Source: Gonapodya prolifera JEL478 (taxonomy: Eukaryota > Monoblepharomycota > Monoblepharidomycetes > Monoblepharidales > Gonapodyaceae). Taken from it: 64,000 bases of DNA. Both the position numbers and the translations under genes were made by a program. Within the stretch, counting starts at the first letter, position 1. Each line of letters starts with the position of its first letter. The DNA is taken from the NCBI GenBank assembly GCA_001574975.1, contig KQ965731.1:1299737-1363736 (forward strand). The letters are read 5' to 3'. Positions 36,201 to 47,213 of this stretch are shown in pieces. The notes under the pieces were generated by a model. That model saw nothing but the letters and a program-made list of their open reading frames with translations, ran no database searches and was not told the origin of the DNA.

Positions 36201-38746
36201 ACGCCGAGCGGAACTTTGCTGGCCGTGACGGGGGAGAAAACCAAGGAATTTTGGGTCAAAATCCGCATGAAACCGTCGCGTGTCTTACTGTTGCGACAAT
36301 CACTCCAACAGGGGAGCTGTCTAACGCGTCGAAATCATGCCTCCAATACTCTGGGCCCGAGCTATTGTCGGCATGCGGAAGCGTCAGTGGATGCACAGAT
36401 TGTGGGAGAGAGTTTGGATGCTTACCGGTCGGAACTGCGGGATGTCCGCTGGGTGAGTTACTTTGTCGGCACGGAAGCTCTCTCCTAGGGATTAAAGATA
36501 ATGAGACGGGATCATAGCCTGCAGCACAGCGTCGACCATGTGCTTTTTTCTTCGAGTGCCGGATGACACGACATCATTGTTTCCTTCGGATCCATCGTGC
36601 ATATATTCGCCTCAAGGTGAGGTTTTGTCTCCTAAAACGCTATCGGCACTTCCCGGAATCATTGAGCGTCTTTTCAAATCCAACGAAAAGAAAATTCTTG
36701 TGCTACAAATTGCGAGCTGCATGGGCCGTTTGCGTGCGACGATGGAGACGGACCCTGTAACAAACCAGTGGATGAAGGCCGTGGGACAGATGGCGGCTGG
36801 TGGGAGTGCTCCAAGGGATGTTTGCAAATACTAGACCAGCTCAAAATGTGCACCAGTGAGTTCGAAGTCTTTTTCTGGGCACGTGTGGGGGCATCCGACC
36901 ATGTTGGATAATTTGGATGTGCGATGTGCAGTAAAGAACTCCAACAACCAAACCGTATCGTGGGCAGCTTCAGTTGGAGTAGCGCGTCCTCGGACTTCCA
37001 CTGTCATCTCTATTCCATCCATATCGCACTCAACGTCAACATCAAGATCAACGTCATCTTTACGCTTATTGTCAACGTCGAGCTCAAGTTCATCATCAAG
37101 CTCAAGTTCGTCATCAAGTTCAAAAATTTCCTCAGTTACTGTTGCACCAGGTGACTCGGACACAGTTGCTCCTTTATTTATGTCGTCGTCTCTTGCGACA
37201 TCTGGCTCCAACACCGGGCCTCTGCCTTCGTCGTCCAACTCTGACAGTCTTCGCACGTGGATGCTCGGCATCTTGGTACCACTGGGTATCGTCGCAGCGG
37301 GTCTCATAGGGGTTGCAGCATACTCAAACCGAAATCGTCGCCGCCGAACCACTAACTCGCACTTCCCTCTCTGGGGTGCACTACCTGGATCTCCACCGCG
37401 AGAGCCGCATGATGCCGTGCAAGTAGTTGCATCAAAACCAATGAACGGTTCTGGAGGCTCTGGTCTCAGTCGAGGTGGCTCTTTGTCTCGTTTGTCACGA
37501 AGTCAGTCCATAACGCGAGGGGCTACTGGGAGCAATGGTGGCTTGGTCAACGCAGAAGCGGCTCATATGCATTCTGCTCGTGATCCCTACGCAGACATCG
37601 ATAGCCTCGCACGGATGAGTGCAGCTGGGAGCACCTCAGGAACGTGGAGAGGAAGGGATTCGTATGCGAGTCTTGATCCCGACAACGGAAATAAGACGGG
37701 CCGATGGGGTGGAGCGATGCTGGGTGATATTGGGCGTGCGTTGAGTCTAAGCAAAGGTGGCAAGAAAGGAGAGAGCATTTTCGGAGGGATTTCAGTCCCG
37801 AAGGTGAGCGGCTCACACACAAGCTCGCTACAGTGACGTCAGTCACATGAAGCCCTTCCAGTTCGCGTTTCCACCTCCAAATGTGCCCCGCCGCGCTGTC
37901 CCAGTGATTCACGTCAGCCTGGCTGAAGACGCAAAACCGCTCCTAGACTTTCCGGACGATTTTTCTCCAGTAGAACTGTTTCCATTCCCCTCCAACTCCA
38001 ACTCCAACTCCAGATCCCTTTCACACTTTAATGACAATGTGCTGGTGGAAGAGCTTCAGTCCACCCGGCTCACGGCTACCTCTTCCAGTCGATCCAATAC
38101 GCCTATTCAGACCATGTCTCGATTTGTACCCGCTCCTCCAAGGGCATATGTTGCGCCTTCAGTGCCCTCCATGCAAACAACCACTCACAGTTTCGAGCAC
38201 GACCGGACCCTTCCACTTCATCCAACGGCATCCGTAGCCTCAACGTCACTTTATGACTCCACGATACCTCGCTCAGCGACAGTTTCATCCATCGGAAGCT
38301 GGGATTATTCGAAAGGTCGCCCACCAAAAGCACCAGGACGTAAAGGATCCGCTGGAACTCCTTCCCCAAGCAGGCGACAGAGGCCCATTCCTTCACCTCT
38401 GATCCGAGTTACAGTATCACCGCCGACCCCATCGGTGTCGTCGGGTGGCACAACTGACTCAAGATCAGTGACGGGTTCCCGAACGGTGTCAGAACTTGAT
38501 ACAGGCAAAGAGGACGAAATCGATCTGGCAGCAGGATATGGTGCGATCTTATCGCCCTCCACGGTTTGCGACACTGTTGTTCTCAGTCCGTCATCATCGG
38601 GGAGCATGTCGCCCGCAACAACTGCTGTCGGATCACCTACGACCGTTGCTGGCATGGTTGGATCTCCGATCACATCGAAAGTGGGAAGAAAGCACGTAAT
38701 CGGAGAAAGAAGGGGCGCAAGTTTGTCGCGGGTTACGGTAACGTGA
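36200..38746 (+). CDS. Ser-rich single-pass membrane protein, unrecognised
   Basis: The ectodomain contains ETVACLTVATITPTGELSNA, a Cys-rich patch CGSVSGCTDCGREFGCLP (about 36370-36440), LPGIIERLFKSNEKKILVLQ and CAVKNSNNQTVSWAASVGVA. A Ser run of about 16 residues (37080-37130) follows, then one membrane helix, TWMLGILVPLGIVAAGLIGV, and a basic stop-transfer NRNRRRR. The cytoplasmic part is Ser/Gly-rich (GSGLSRGGSLSRLSRSQS). This frame stops at 37836 after GSHTSSLQ. A second 299-residue Ser/Pro/Thr-rich frame starts with ATG at 37847 and ends at 38746. It is probably the rest of the tail, since the composition is the same, but no splice of legal size closes the junction, so it may be an assembly frame error or a separate gene. 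Start not found. Topology resembles fungal wall-stress sensors, with no homology claimed. Confidence 0.55.
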
Positions 38747-38980
38747 ATGGGAATTTTATGACGTTTTCTTCACTTCGAGAGAGCCAGGATTTTGAATTCG
38801 TAAAACCCAGTAATTTTGACACACCATACATACGAGAGGAGGGGGACTAACCCGAATTTGGTATTACATCGAGTGACATTTTGTTTTGGTAATAAATTAA
38901 TGATTCTTTCACATCAAAGATAGAGAAAAGAGGAGGAAAAACTGGTATTACCGCGTGACCACAGTCGCCACTGAAACAAG

Positions 38981-41900
38981 ATGTTGGCTGAGAGTATGAA
39001 TCGAGTGATGGGTGGGACTCCTCCCGTGGAGAGCATCCGCATTGCGATTCGCGTCCGCCCCTTCAACTCGCGCGAGAAGGAGCGGCATGCAAAATGCTGT
39101 GTGAAGATGGATGGCAGCCAAACTGCCGCAATCGACCCTGACACGGGAAAGATCTCGACATTTGGTTTTGACTACTCGTACTGTGAGTCGAATGATTCAC
39201 ACTCTTGCGAGGTTCTTGAGACAAATAATGGTTGTTCACCACAATCGCGGAATGAAAGGGTCCCATGACGGAGCACTGGAAAGAAACGGGGAGCTCGTAC
39301 CTCAGTCGACAGATGTAAGAGGACTGTTTGGAACTGTTACTTAGCCTCTCCCTGAAAGCACCGTCACGACGGTGTAGTCCCATTACGCAGACCAACGACG
39401 GGTTTTCCAAGATTTGGGTGTGTCAATGCTGGATGCTGCAGCTGAAGGATATAATTCCACGCTGATGGCATATGGTCAAACGGGATCTGGAAAATCGTAC
39501 ACAATGTTTGGATATGGTTCAAACAAAGGATTAATACCCATGTTGTGCGAAGAACTCTTCAGAAGATTTGGCAAGGGAGATGAGCGCTCTGAGTTTCACA
39601 TATCTATGTCGGTAAGACTATGAAAATCTGTTCTACATCGTTTCGAGAAGGTTTCACCTCTTCCCTGAAGTTCTGCGAAATATACAACGAACGAGTAAAA
39701 GATCTCCTCTCCGACGATCCCTCACCGCTCCGTGTCCGACAGTCCCCCACAATTGGTTTCTATGTTGAAGGTCTAAAAGAGCTTCCAGTCGCAAATTCAT
39801 CCCAGATCGAGTATCTTGTCGACAAAGGAACAAAGAACAGGAGTGTTGCTGCCACGAAAATGAACGAAACGAGCAGCAGGGCACATGCGATCATAACACT
39901 GAAAGTACAGCAGGTAGAACAGGAGTCGAAGGCGGAAAAGCTGAGTACCCTCCACCTCGTTGATCTTGCTGGGTGAGTTCGCACTTGGGAGAAGAAATCT
40001 TCTTTGTAACGAAAGGAAATGTTCTCGCCCAGATCTGAACGGGTCTCAGATACAGGCTTGGATCAGAAAGATCGCTTACGAGAAGCAGGAAACATCAATT
40101 CTTCGTTGTCAGTGCTTGGAACAGTGATTGCAGCGCTGGTCCAGGTTCAGCAAGGGAAAAAGAACGCAATTGTACCGTACCGGGACTCCGTTCTTACAAA
40201 GCTCCTTCAAAACTCGCTCGGTGGGAACTCAAAGACGATCATGATTGGCGCCATCAGCCCTGCAGAAACCAACTACGACGAGACGTTGTCCACTTTGAGA
40301 TTCCTTGACAGGGCCAAAGCAATCAAAACCGTCGCTATCGTGAATGAGAATCCGACAGACAAGCTTATACGGGAGCTGAGAACAGAAAATGAAAGGCTCA
40401 AGGCACTCCTTGCCGAGCGCGAAAGGCTCATGGGACCCGGAGGAACCCAAATGATTGACGTGGAACGGAGCAGATCGCCCGAAGAGCAGAAAGTTCTCGC
40501 GGCATTGCAGTTACAGATTGCAGAAAAGGAACGAGACATTAAGAAATTGGAGGAGGCAAACAAATCGTGGGAGCAACGATTGTGGGTTCAAGTATTGTTT
40601 TCTCTGAAATCCTCCCACTCAAGGTCACACTTCTTGCAGAGAGGAGGCAAAAGCGGAATTCGAATCTCGCAAAACAGATGATGACTTCCTGGAAGAGCGG
40701 AAACTTGCTGTGCCGAATTTAAAGAATGTCAATGAAGATCCCCTTTTGTCTGGGATGCTGTTTTACTTCATTGAAACGGGGAAACATCTTGTAGGGCGTG
40801 TTGGGAAAGGAACAAGAGCCGACATTCAACTGAATGGGCTCAGGTGAGCACGAGGCTGATTGTAAATCTCGTTCTTCGATGAAGAACCTTACAGCTCGAA
40901 TTTTCTCGCAGCATCCTTCCAGAGCATGCCTTGATAACAAACACGGGTAACACTAAGCTCACAATTCGCCCATGCAACAGCAACGCTCGAATCCGTGTCA
41001 ATGGCATATTGCTCACAGACTGTCAGAATGTGAGTTCTTTCGTCACTTGTTGTAATTCTTGTGAGCCCCGCAAGCATCGGTTGCTTTTCACCTTTCAACA
41101 GCCTGTCACTTTGCAACACAATGACCGAGTTCTGATCGGGACTCAACACCTCTACCTTGTGAAGTTCCCGCACATTCCGGACGACCCGGACAAGGAGCCA
41201 ACGTGGGAAGATGCACAAGCTGAGATTGCCCAGGGGCAAGGGTTTGGAAAAGCAGGGGATTCGGAAGCACTGAGCGCGATATCTAGTTACATCGTGGAGT
41301 TCCTCCCGCTGGTGAACGAAGCAAACGCTATCGCGGAGGATCTTGGGAAGCCAAAGCGATTTGAGCTAGGCATTCTCGGTGACGAAGGGACTCCCAGTGA
41401 ATCGGAAGGGGATGCGGTGGGGATTTCCTCTGGAGGTTCGAGGACGGGGACTCTGGATGTTGTTGTGCCAATCACAGATTTAGACAATGGATTTAAATGG
41501 TTGTGGAGCAAAGAAAGTGAGTTTTGTTCTCCGTTTTGTCTTGAACCTGATAGTGTTTATACACATTCATACCCAGGATTCAGGTCCACTGCGTACCGAA
41601 TTCAAGACTTGTATCAGAGACTTCTCGAAGACGGAACTGGTTCTGCCTCTCAACTTTCACATGAGGACGACCCCTTTGATTTCTCCCCGGAAGATTACAT
41701 AATTGGGCTGGCGGCAATTCCTTTCCAACAACTCCTCAAGTCTCGAGAGCTCAATACGTCGATCATTGTGAGAGACTACAAGGGTTCAAATGAAGGAATT
41801 TTAAAAGTCGGCCTCTCCATCACGGGGAAGGCACTCCCTTCCGCGAATGCAACGGTCGGTAGCCGGGACAGCGTGGGCAGTCTCTCCAACCTTGGGGCCG

Positions 41901-43158
41901 AGCTACTCGGAAGGCAAATAACGTTTCGCATCAACATAGAAAACATTTTGGGTCTTCGTTGGACTCGTGGGGGTGTGAAATGCAGGTTCAAGTTTGGTGT
42001 GAACAATCCCGACACCGTAAAAGCCGCGAACACGGAAAACACTCAAAAGAGTCCAACCGCCCTCGCACATACGGCTGCTCTTTTTCGCAATCTCCTCACT
42101 TCCTCCACACTCGAAACTGACTCCTACTTCACGACGAGAACCTTGCCATCCTCGACAAGTCCACAGTTTGACGACAAATTCGAAACAACTGTCAAAAAAC
42201 TCACACAAGAGCAACTCAACTACCTACAAAATGAGCTCCTTTTTATTGAAGTGTGGGGGGATCACACTATCGCGGCACGGGAACCGACAGGAAGGTCTCG
42301 CGTAGGGACAGTTGGTAAGGACTGAGGAAGTTATGGACACAACGATGGCAACTTGAGAAAGTTTATACCCCCCCCAAAGCGTCCATGTCACCGACGGGAA
42401 ACGGTCGCGACGGAACACCAACTGTTCGCACAAGAGTTCACACGGCAGAAACAATGCAGGATACTGACACGGACCTTGGAATGGATACACCGAGGCTCAA
42501 AGCAGAATTGGTGGCAAGATCCAGGGTACGTGAGACAACTCAACATCCATCGACAATGATGATCCGATTTTTACCAGATGGTAGCGGACCTCGCCGCCAA
42601 AAACTTCAATCTCAACAATACCATCATATCACTGAACTCAGAAATAGCACATCTGCGGCAAGAGCTCATTTCATCTAAACGAGATATTTCTCGACTCCGG
42701 CAGGCTTCACTGCCACCCCATTCCTTCTTTTCGTGCTTCACGGTGGACGGCCGTACAATATCATCACTTAGACATGAGATCGGAGAGCTAGAGCGAACAA
42801 AATCAACCGTCGAAGAAGAATTAGCGAGATTGAGAGCGGACACAAGCTTCCTCATTGCGAAAGAGGAGGTTCTGGCTCGTCTCGATTCTTTAGGGAAACT
42901 GGTAAAAGAGCTCCAAGCTCCGGGAAGCTCACCTCGGCAAGGTCATAGGACAGGATCTCCAGGTGGGTGGGGGTGCATTTCAATGATCATAGCCAAAACC
43001 TCAGTTGAGAAACACCAGATCGACCGAACCAGCCCAAGTTGGCTCCCACTACAGAGGAGGATGAGTCGCAAAGAGACATTGAAGCGACCCGAAATAGGGA
43101 AGGTGGTGGGGGTATGGGGAAAAAGAAGCGAAGCAACAAGGTGGTGCCTGGATCTTAG
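38981..43158 (+). CDS. kinesin motor with FHA domain (kinesin-3-like)
   Basis: A microtubule motor with an N-terminal motor domain. Start MLAESMNRVMGGTPPVESI at 38981, then IRIAIRVRPFNSREKER, the P-loop AYGQTGSGKSYTMFG, VSLKFCEIYNERVKDLLSD, switch I NETSSRAHAIITL, switch II LVDLAGSER (split by an intron at 39974-40032) and YRDSVLTKLLQNSLGGNSK. A neck-like coiled coil (LRTENERLKALLAERERLM) leads to an FHA domain with GRVGKGTRADIQLNGLSILP. The stalk continues with WTDLDNGFKWLWSKE-like and DUF3694-like sequence up to LFIEVWGDHTIAAREP. After introns at 42317-42380 and 42519-42577 comes a C-terminal coiled coil (LNSEIAHLRQELISSKRDIS, IGELERTKSTVEEELARLR), ending GKKKRSNKVVPGS with the stop at 43158. 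I see no PH domain, so cargo binding may differ from UNC-104/KIF1A. Confidence 0.88.
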
Positions 43159-43169
43159 ATGAATAAATT

Positions 43170-46157
43170 ATGACCCATATTACAGTACGAGTTAAACATT
43201 CATGGTTGCTGGCGACATCCGGAGTTGCACAGAAGACGAGGAAAGACTTGTTGGATGGCGGTGCCAAGTCCGATCATCGTCGATCAACCAGCCCTCACAC
43301 AACTACCACACACGGGAAGAAGAATGGAAACAGTCAACCCACGACACATCCCGGAAACTCAGGAATCGGCAGCCTGAACAATCCTGCGGAAACTGACAGA
43401 TTTGTGCAAGACTTCAACCTTGCATATCAATCGCCAGAGGATATCGATGAGAACCATGTCTCAACAACGCCTTACACGAGGCTGCTATCGCCGGATCTAC
43501 TTGCACTGCATCAAGCTGCGCTCAGTCGTTTAACATCGTTTCATGAACTGCTTTTGCATTCCTCTCAGTCTCACCAGAAAGACTCCATGGACTTGAATCA
43601 TCTACGCCTTCTCTACAACGTTCGCACGGAGCTTGTTAGACATTTGCGAATCGCAGATGCCCGATTCCGAAAAGCCATCATTGGCATTTTGTTGCGATCA
43701 CTTGCAACAAATCCATTGGAGAGCGCGGTAAAGAGAGCAGAAAACCAAGACGATGATACACTCCTCTCAACGGGTGAAGGAGAGATTCCATCTTTATTAT
43801 TCCAGCTCTCAGAGTTGATGCAGCACTTCCGAGGTCCACTAAGAGAATCAACTGCGGATCGCCCAGCGAGCGCCCGCCTGGCGACACACGCAACTGTTTC
43901 TGCCTTCCACCAACAAAATGAAGCGCTGGCTGAAAGAAGGGCGGACCACTTAAACCTTGATGTTCAGGCGATGGGTAACCTCGACGACATAGCAGAGTCA
44001 ATCAGCGAATTCGAAAGCATCAACGAGTTTCTCCAAGAGAGGGCTCCAAGTGACACCACGGAACCAATGGAGTTGACTGCTCAACAATGTTCCCTTCTGC
44101 GGGTGAACTTCGATTGCTTGTGCAATTAGTGACCAATTGACTGATGACGAGCACAAATCTGTTCTTCAAGTGCTGCCATCTTTGTCTTATACGTTTGTGC
44201 TTTTACGTGGACATTGTCGTCACACTGTCATTGAAGGCGTCTTCAAGTCGATCCCGCACTCCCTCGGGTGTGAATCCAACATCAATACTCGCGCGACTGC
44301 GAACAACTTTTCGCAGTGTTATTGGTCGCATCTTTCAGGTGCTTAGGTCAATTGCGACTAATGATATCTTTGTGCAGTATTTGATTTGGGATTCAATCGA
44401 AAAGGCAGGTTCAAAGCCAGAGACCTTCAGTGGTGGGACGCCAACACTACCACGTTCCCTTTACCACAGGCGACTTGGCTGACATCCTCTTTGGGAATTG
44501 ACATCAGCAGTGATTACAACAATCGGATACCCCCTGTCGCCCGCAACGTTGGGGATCTGGACCGGAAACAGCTACCCGACACTGTGACTGTAGTGGAGAC
44601 CCCATGCTTTGACCAGAATCTGGGGCCACTCTCTTCTCCTGCCAGAATCACACTGTCTATTCTCAATGATATTACCCAAGAAACGTTCACGGCATGCAAA
44701 CGGAAGGCCATTGTCCCCGACGAGTTTGAAAGTTTGATAAATAAGCATCTGGAGTTGCGGGGCGTCGATGAAGGGGCCCTGTATTTCGTCCTCGAAGAAT
44801 GTGCTTTAGAAAAGAAATGGTACGTTGATGACCGCTACAAGATTCGATTTTCTCTCCTGGAGACTTCACTACCCGCATTTTTAGGGAAGATGGGACACAA
44901 TTACTGTCACATCTCATCACCTGTGCCCTCAATTCTAACCGCTGTACCGACATTCTCATGCACCTGATCCTCCCACAACCTGCGGTTAACTCCAGGTCAA
45001 ATGCAATCATGAAGCTTTCGACATGGTGGGCCTTCTTTGCCGTACTTGGCCTTGGACACGTTGCGGCTCAAGGGTCAACCAAGGAAATACGTCGAAAGGC
45101 TCTGTGGGATGGTCTTGTAAGATGTGTCTCGGACTTCAACGATTCCTCTAATTGTGACATCAAAGGGGAAAGTAATGATTGGGAGGCTTTGAAAACAAAT
45201 AACGACAGGCAACGAATTCGGGCCGCAGCTTTACTGGCATTGACTGACGTTCATAATCAATTGGTGTTGGATGATCGCAGGAGAGCGTTACTGGCGGAGC
45301 GTTTGCTGAAACGAAGAGGCCAACAGCCTGGAGTTACAATCGCACCGCAACGTTCTTCGCCGCTAACAAAACCCTCCGTTGAGCATTCGTCGGTGATGTC
45401 GACGGCAGCAGAAGCTCCTGTACAAGTTGGCCACACGCTCTCGTCCCTATCGGCGAACTGCGCAGCACAAATTTTTGCATTTCTTGTACTCCAGCAAAAG
45501 AAAGAGCGTGACCCTTGGATCAAGCATTCTGTCTTGGACAATTTGACTGGAAAACTTTTACCAGGAGGGGCGGCCTTAGTGGGCGGCAATTTAATCAGAA
45601 TGAATGATTTTCGCATTGCCGCCTTGACACAAGCAACGAAGCAAGACTTGAAAGGGATTTCAGCAAACGATAGTACTCCAATTCCCGCTCTGCACCTTCC
45701 CTCGATTCTCCACCACATCAATGTTGAGAAGGCATCTGTCTTTCGTTTGGATCTTGCGCTAAGACGAGTGCGAGAACGCTACGTGCAAATGCGCACAGCT
45801 CCGTCATCCGCGATTTCCCGCCGCCGAGAATCCAATCTGAAACACGGTGACTGGAGCTCGGAAGTTATGGGCACCGTCGAACTGGAGTATCACGTTAAAG
45901 GGCCACTTTGGTCGTCACAACGGGACGTCCTCTCTCAGTTGCCAAATGACATTCAGATCTTTTCAAAAAGGAAATCTGTTTTGGCTGCTCCGCGGAAAAG
46001 GCTTGAAGGAAATCGTCGAGACATTAGTCACAAGCCACAACCCAAGTACACGAAAAGTCCTCCCAAAAAAGCACATGCTGGGACAAGTCTTTTCCCACTT
46101 CTCCCATTCCCTTTGAATGGAAGAACACCACTAAGTAAAGGCACTCAAAGTCGTTAA
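43170..46157 (+). CDS. unrecognised large helical protein
   Basis: I do not recognise this family. Exons join cleanly: LTAQQCSLLR to HKSVLQVLPSLSYTF across a 49-bp intron (44102-44150), CYWSHLSV-FDLGFNRKGRF across an intron at 44339-44378, and LEECALEKKW-EDGTQLLSH across GTACGT..TTTTTAG (44820-44883). This makes one protein of roughly 900 residues rather than three short ones. The N-terminus is polar and Thr/Asn-rich. From about residue 90 it is mostly helical (LLSPDLLALHQAALSRLTSF, HLRLLYNVRTELVRHLRIAD) and ends with a basic Lys/Arg/Pro tail. A hydrophobic stretch (TWWAFFAVLGLGHVAA) looks like a signal peptide if read from its own Met at 45009, but splicing places it inside the protein. The first Met (43170) is only 12 bp after the kinesin stop; a later Met is possible. 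Possibly an orphan or fast-evolving subunit. Confidence 0.6.
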
Positions 46158-47213
46158 ACTGCACATTGCATCATGTACATAAAAGTTGTGGTACATAAAT
46201 ATCAGCGGACTGGCCGACATGCCACGAATATGGATGGGTGCCATACTTTCAGTGTGGATGCCGAATCCGGCAAGCCCTGCCGAGCCCACGAGCATGTTGC
46301 AACTCACTTTTCGTCGCCCCACCATTAAAATAAAATATTGAAAATCGCGTAAAGTACAAAGGAGTTGATTGCAAAGAAGTTGATTACAGAGATGCGATGC
46401 AATGTCCCCGAAAGGTGATGAGGGCATTGGGAGTTGTGGCAAGGAGAGAGCCGGGCGAACGAACACCAAAGAAGACTTGCCATCATCTGCGCTGCACGCT
46501 GGTCGCTTTTCTCTGCGCTTTGCTAATCTATTCCGCGAAAGTCTAGCGAAAGGTTCCGGTTCTTGAGGGGGACGACGTGGAACAACAAGCATCACCGCAG
46601 GCGGTGATTGAGAGGGTCGGGAAGTTTGGGGACGATCATCACGTGAGTAGAGATGCAGGGAAAGAAGGTCTACATTGGTGAGGACCGATGTATTCGTAGA
46701 GTCTTGGATATCACGAAGGGCGATGGGGGTGGGGAGAGGAAGGAGAAGTCGCGGGTGTGTGGATTTGGGACCCCAACTCGTACCCTGTCGCTTGAAGCGG
46801 AGCGTTTCGGATTTGGAATTGTTTCGAAAATGCTGGACAGATGAAAGTGTGTGACAGCAGGAGTGTTGAAGCCAGCTTGCAATACCGCAGTGGATCTTTC
46901 AGTGCTGGACATGATGATGAGAGCTAAAATTCATCGCGACGATAATAAGAGAAGGACTGGATTCTTCATTGATGTCATTGACCTCAATTGTAACCACTTT
47001 CGTGGTTGGAACATTTCGAGTCATTGTGGGGAACAGGGACAACTTCATTGAAGTGTAATTCCCAAACGGCGCACCTGGAACCTGCCTTCGGAGTATTTGT
47101 TCCATTTTACTTCATTGATGGTCTAAACCTCGCAATTCCCCTCTAGTACTACCTCCCTTTTTCGAAGAACGTAACACAATAACGAGTCAACGACAGAGGA
47201 ACATTAGCAAAAT
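46158..47213. other. 1-kb intergenic region, no gene seen
   Basis: It lies between the unrecognised helical protein and the CHD-type gene, both on the plus strand, and should hold the promoter of the latter. A pair of imperfect direct repeats around AAAGAAGTTGATTACAGAG / AAGGAGTTGATTGCAAAG occurs near 46355-46395. No coding frame has support. Confidence 0.4.
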
